Assembly (NCBI GenBank): GCA_012727835.1
Contig: JAAYGE010000096.1
Span: 1 to 13,191, forward strand
Length of the DNA: 13,191 nt
Direction: 5' to 3'
Source: Bacillota bacterium
Lineage (GTDB): Bacteria; Bacillota_H; UBA994; UBA5500
A program made the translations under genes and the position numbers. This document shows positions 12,795 through 13,191 of this stretch, one piece after another (the first letter of the stretch is position 1; each line of letters starts with the position of its first letter). The notes under the pieces were generated by a model. That model was not told the origin of the DNA and did no database searches. It worked only from the letters and a program-made list of their open reading frames with translations.

Positions 12795-12819
12795 CTCTTT
12801 TAGAAGGGAGAGAATTTCT

Positions 12820-13068
12820 ATGTCAGTTACTGGCCCAACCATTTCTCTTACCGAATTACCTATAGGTCAGCAAGGAATTGTGCGGGAGCTAAAGACCAAT
12901 AGCCGGATGCGTCGCCGCTTGTTAGATCTGGGGCTAGTAGCCAACACCGTTGTGGAAGCCCTTTGTCAAAGCCCCAGCGGCGATCCCCGGGCCTACCATA
13001 TAAGGGGAACAGTGATCGCCCTCAGAGCCGAAGAGGCGGCTTCCGTTATCATAGAAAAGACAAACTAA
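12820..13068 (+). CDS. feoA: Ferrous iron transport protein FeoA
   Basis: This 82-residue cytoplasmic SH3-like protein assists the FeoB iron channel. It has the family pattern: LTELPIGQQGIVREL near 10-24, RRRLLDLGLVANTVVEAL (31-48), SPSGDPRAYHIRGTVIALR (51-69) and a terminal beta-strand ASVIIEK. The ATG at 12820 follows AAGGGAG at 9 bases. The feoB start lies 11 bases after its stop. The gene diverges from the MntR-like regulator across a 132-base region with a DtxR-box-like dyad. Confidence 0.94.
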   Translation: MSVTGPTISLTELPIGQQGIVRELKTNSRMRRRLLDLGLVANTVVEALCQSPSGDPRAYHIRGTVIALRAEEAASVIIEKTN

Positions 13069-13079
13069 GGGGGATAAAC

Positions 13080-13191
13080 ATGGGACTCGGGAGCCTCAGA
13101 GGGCTTGACGCCCAATTGGCCGTCAGCCAAGCCCCATCGGACTCGTTGGTCATTGCCTTAGCTGGCAACCCCAATACGGGCAAAAGCACCC
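13080..13191 (+). CDS. feoB: Ferrous iron transport protein FeoB, N-terminal fragment (runs off the window)
   Basis: Only the first 37 codons are present. The ATG at 13080 follows AAGGGGG, and after about 22 residues (MGLGSLRGLDAQ and on) the reading frame reaches SLVIALAGNPNTGKST, the G1 motif of the FeoB GTPase domain. FeoB is the inner-membrane Fe2+ permease with a cytosolic G-protein domain. The pre-G1 extension is longer than in short FeoB proteins, which begin almost at the G1 motif. The identification rests on G1 and on the upstream feoA. Confidence 0.9.
   Translation, partial: MGLGSLRGLDAQLAVSQAPSDSLVIALAGNPNTGKST

Overview
The window reads as chromosomal DNA from a low-to-mid GC Firmicute, most likely an anaerobic member of the Clostridia. 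The pointers are strong GGAGG-type ribosome binding sites before nearly every gene, frequent TTG and GTG starts, a Gram-positive style lipoprotein binding protein, a DUF134/DUF5320/Mrp cluster, and FeoA/FeoB ferrous iron uptake beside an MntR/DtxR-family regulator. This placement is an inference; nothing in the window fixes the genus. There are no rRNA or tRNA genes, insertion sequences, phage genes or CRISPR arrays.

Layout. (1) Positions 1-1193: the possible last codons of a plus-strand gene, then a class V PLP aminotransferase on the minus strand. (2) Positions 1317-6814: a plus-strand nucleoside salvage operon made of a BMP/PnrA-type lipoprotein, a two-domain ABC ATPase, two BPD_transp_2 permeases and uridine kinase. 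A hairpin terminator follows the lipoprotein gene and another follows udk. (3) Positions 6820-8650: minus-strand glutamyl-tRNA synthetase, preceded by an unrecognised four-helix membrane protein. (4) Positions 8739-9190: a single OsmC-family gene on the plus strand with its own terminator. (5) Positions 9213-10896: minus-strand Mrp/NBP35-type P-loop ATPase, a small DUF5320 protein, then a DUF134 helix-turn-helix protein with its own apparent promoter. (6) Positions 10901-12687: minus-strand MntR-like metal regulator followed by a MalY/PatB-type C-S lyase or aminotransferase. (7) Positions 12777-13191: feoA and the start of feoB on the plus strand, divergent from the regulator.

How the genes work together. 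The lipoprotein captures a nucleoside outside the membrane, the NupOPQ-like ABC transporter imports it, and uridine kinase traps it as a nucleotide. The Mrp/DUF5320/DUF134 set looks like a metal or Fe-S cofactor handling module with a dedicated regulator. Its mrp promoter has near-consensus sigma-A elements, with one copy of a TGAGCATATG motif over the -35 box and a perfect 14-bp palindrome over the predicted transcription start. The MntR-like protein is the natural candidate to control the divergent feoAB operon, through a dyad just after the predicted feoA -10 box.

Most genes belong to known families. The least explained items are the operator pair before mrp, the inverted repeat in the leader of the DUF134 gene, the metal-ligand-rich tail of the DUF134 protein, the cysteine inside the Mrp P-loop, and the orphan membrane protein ahead of gltX.
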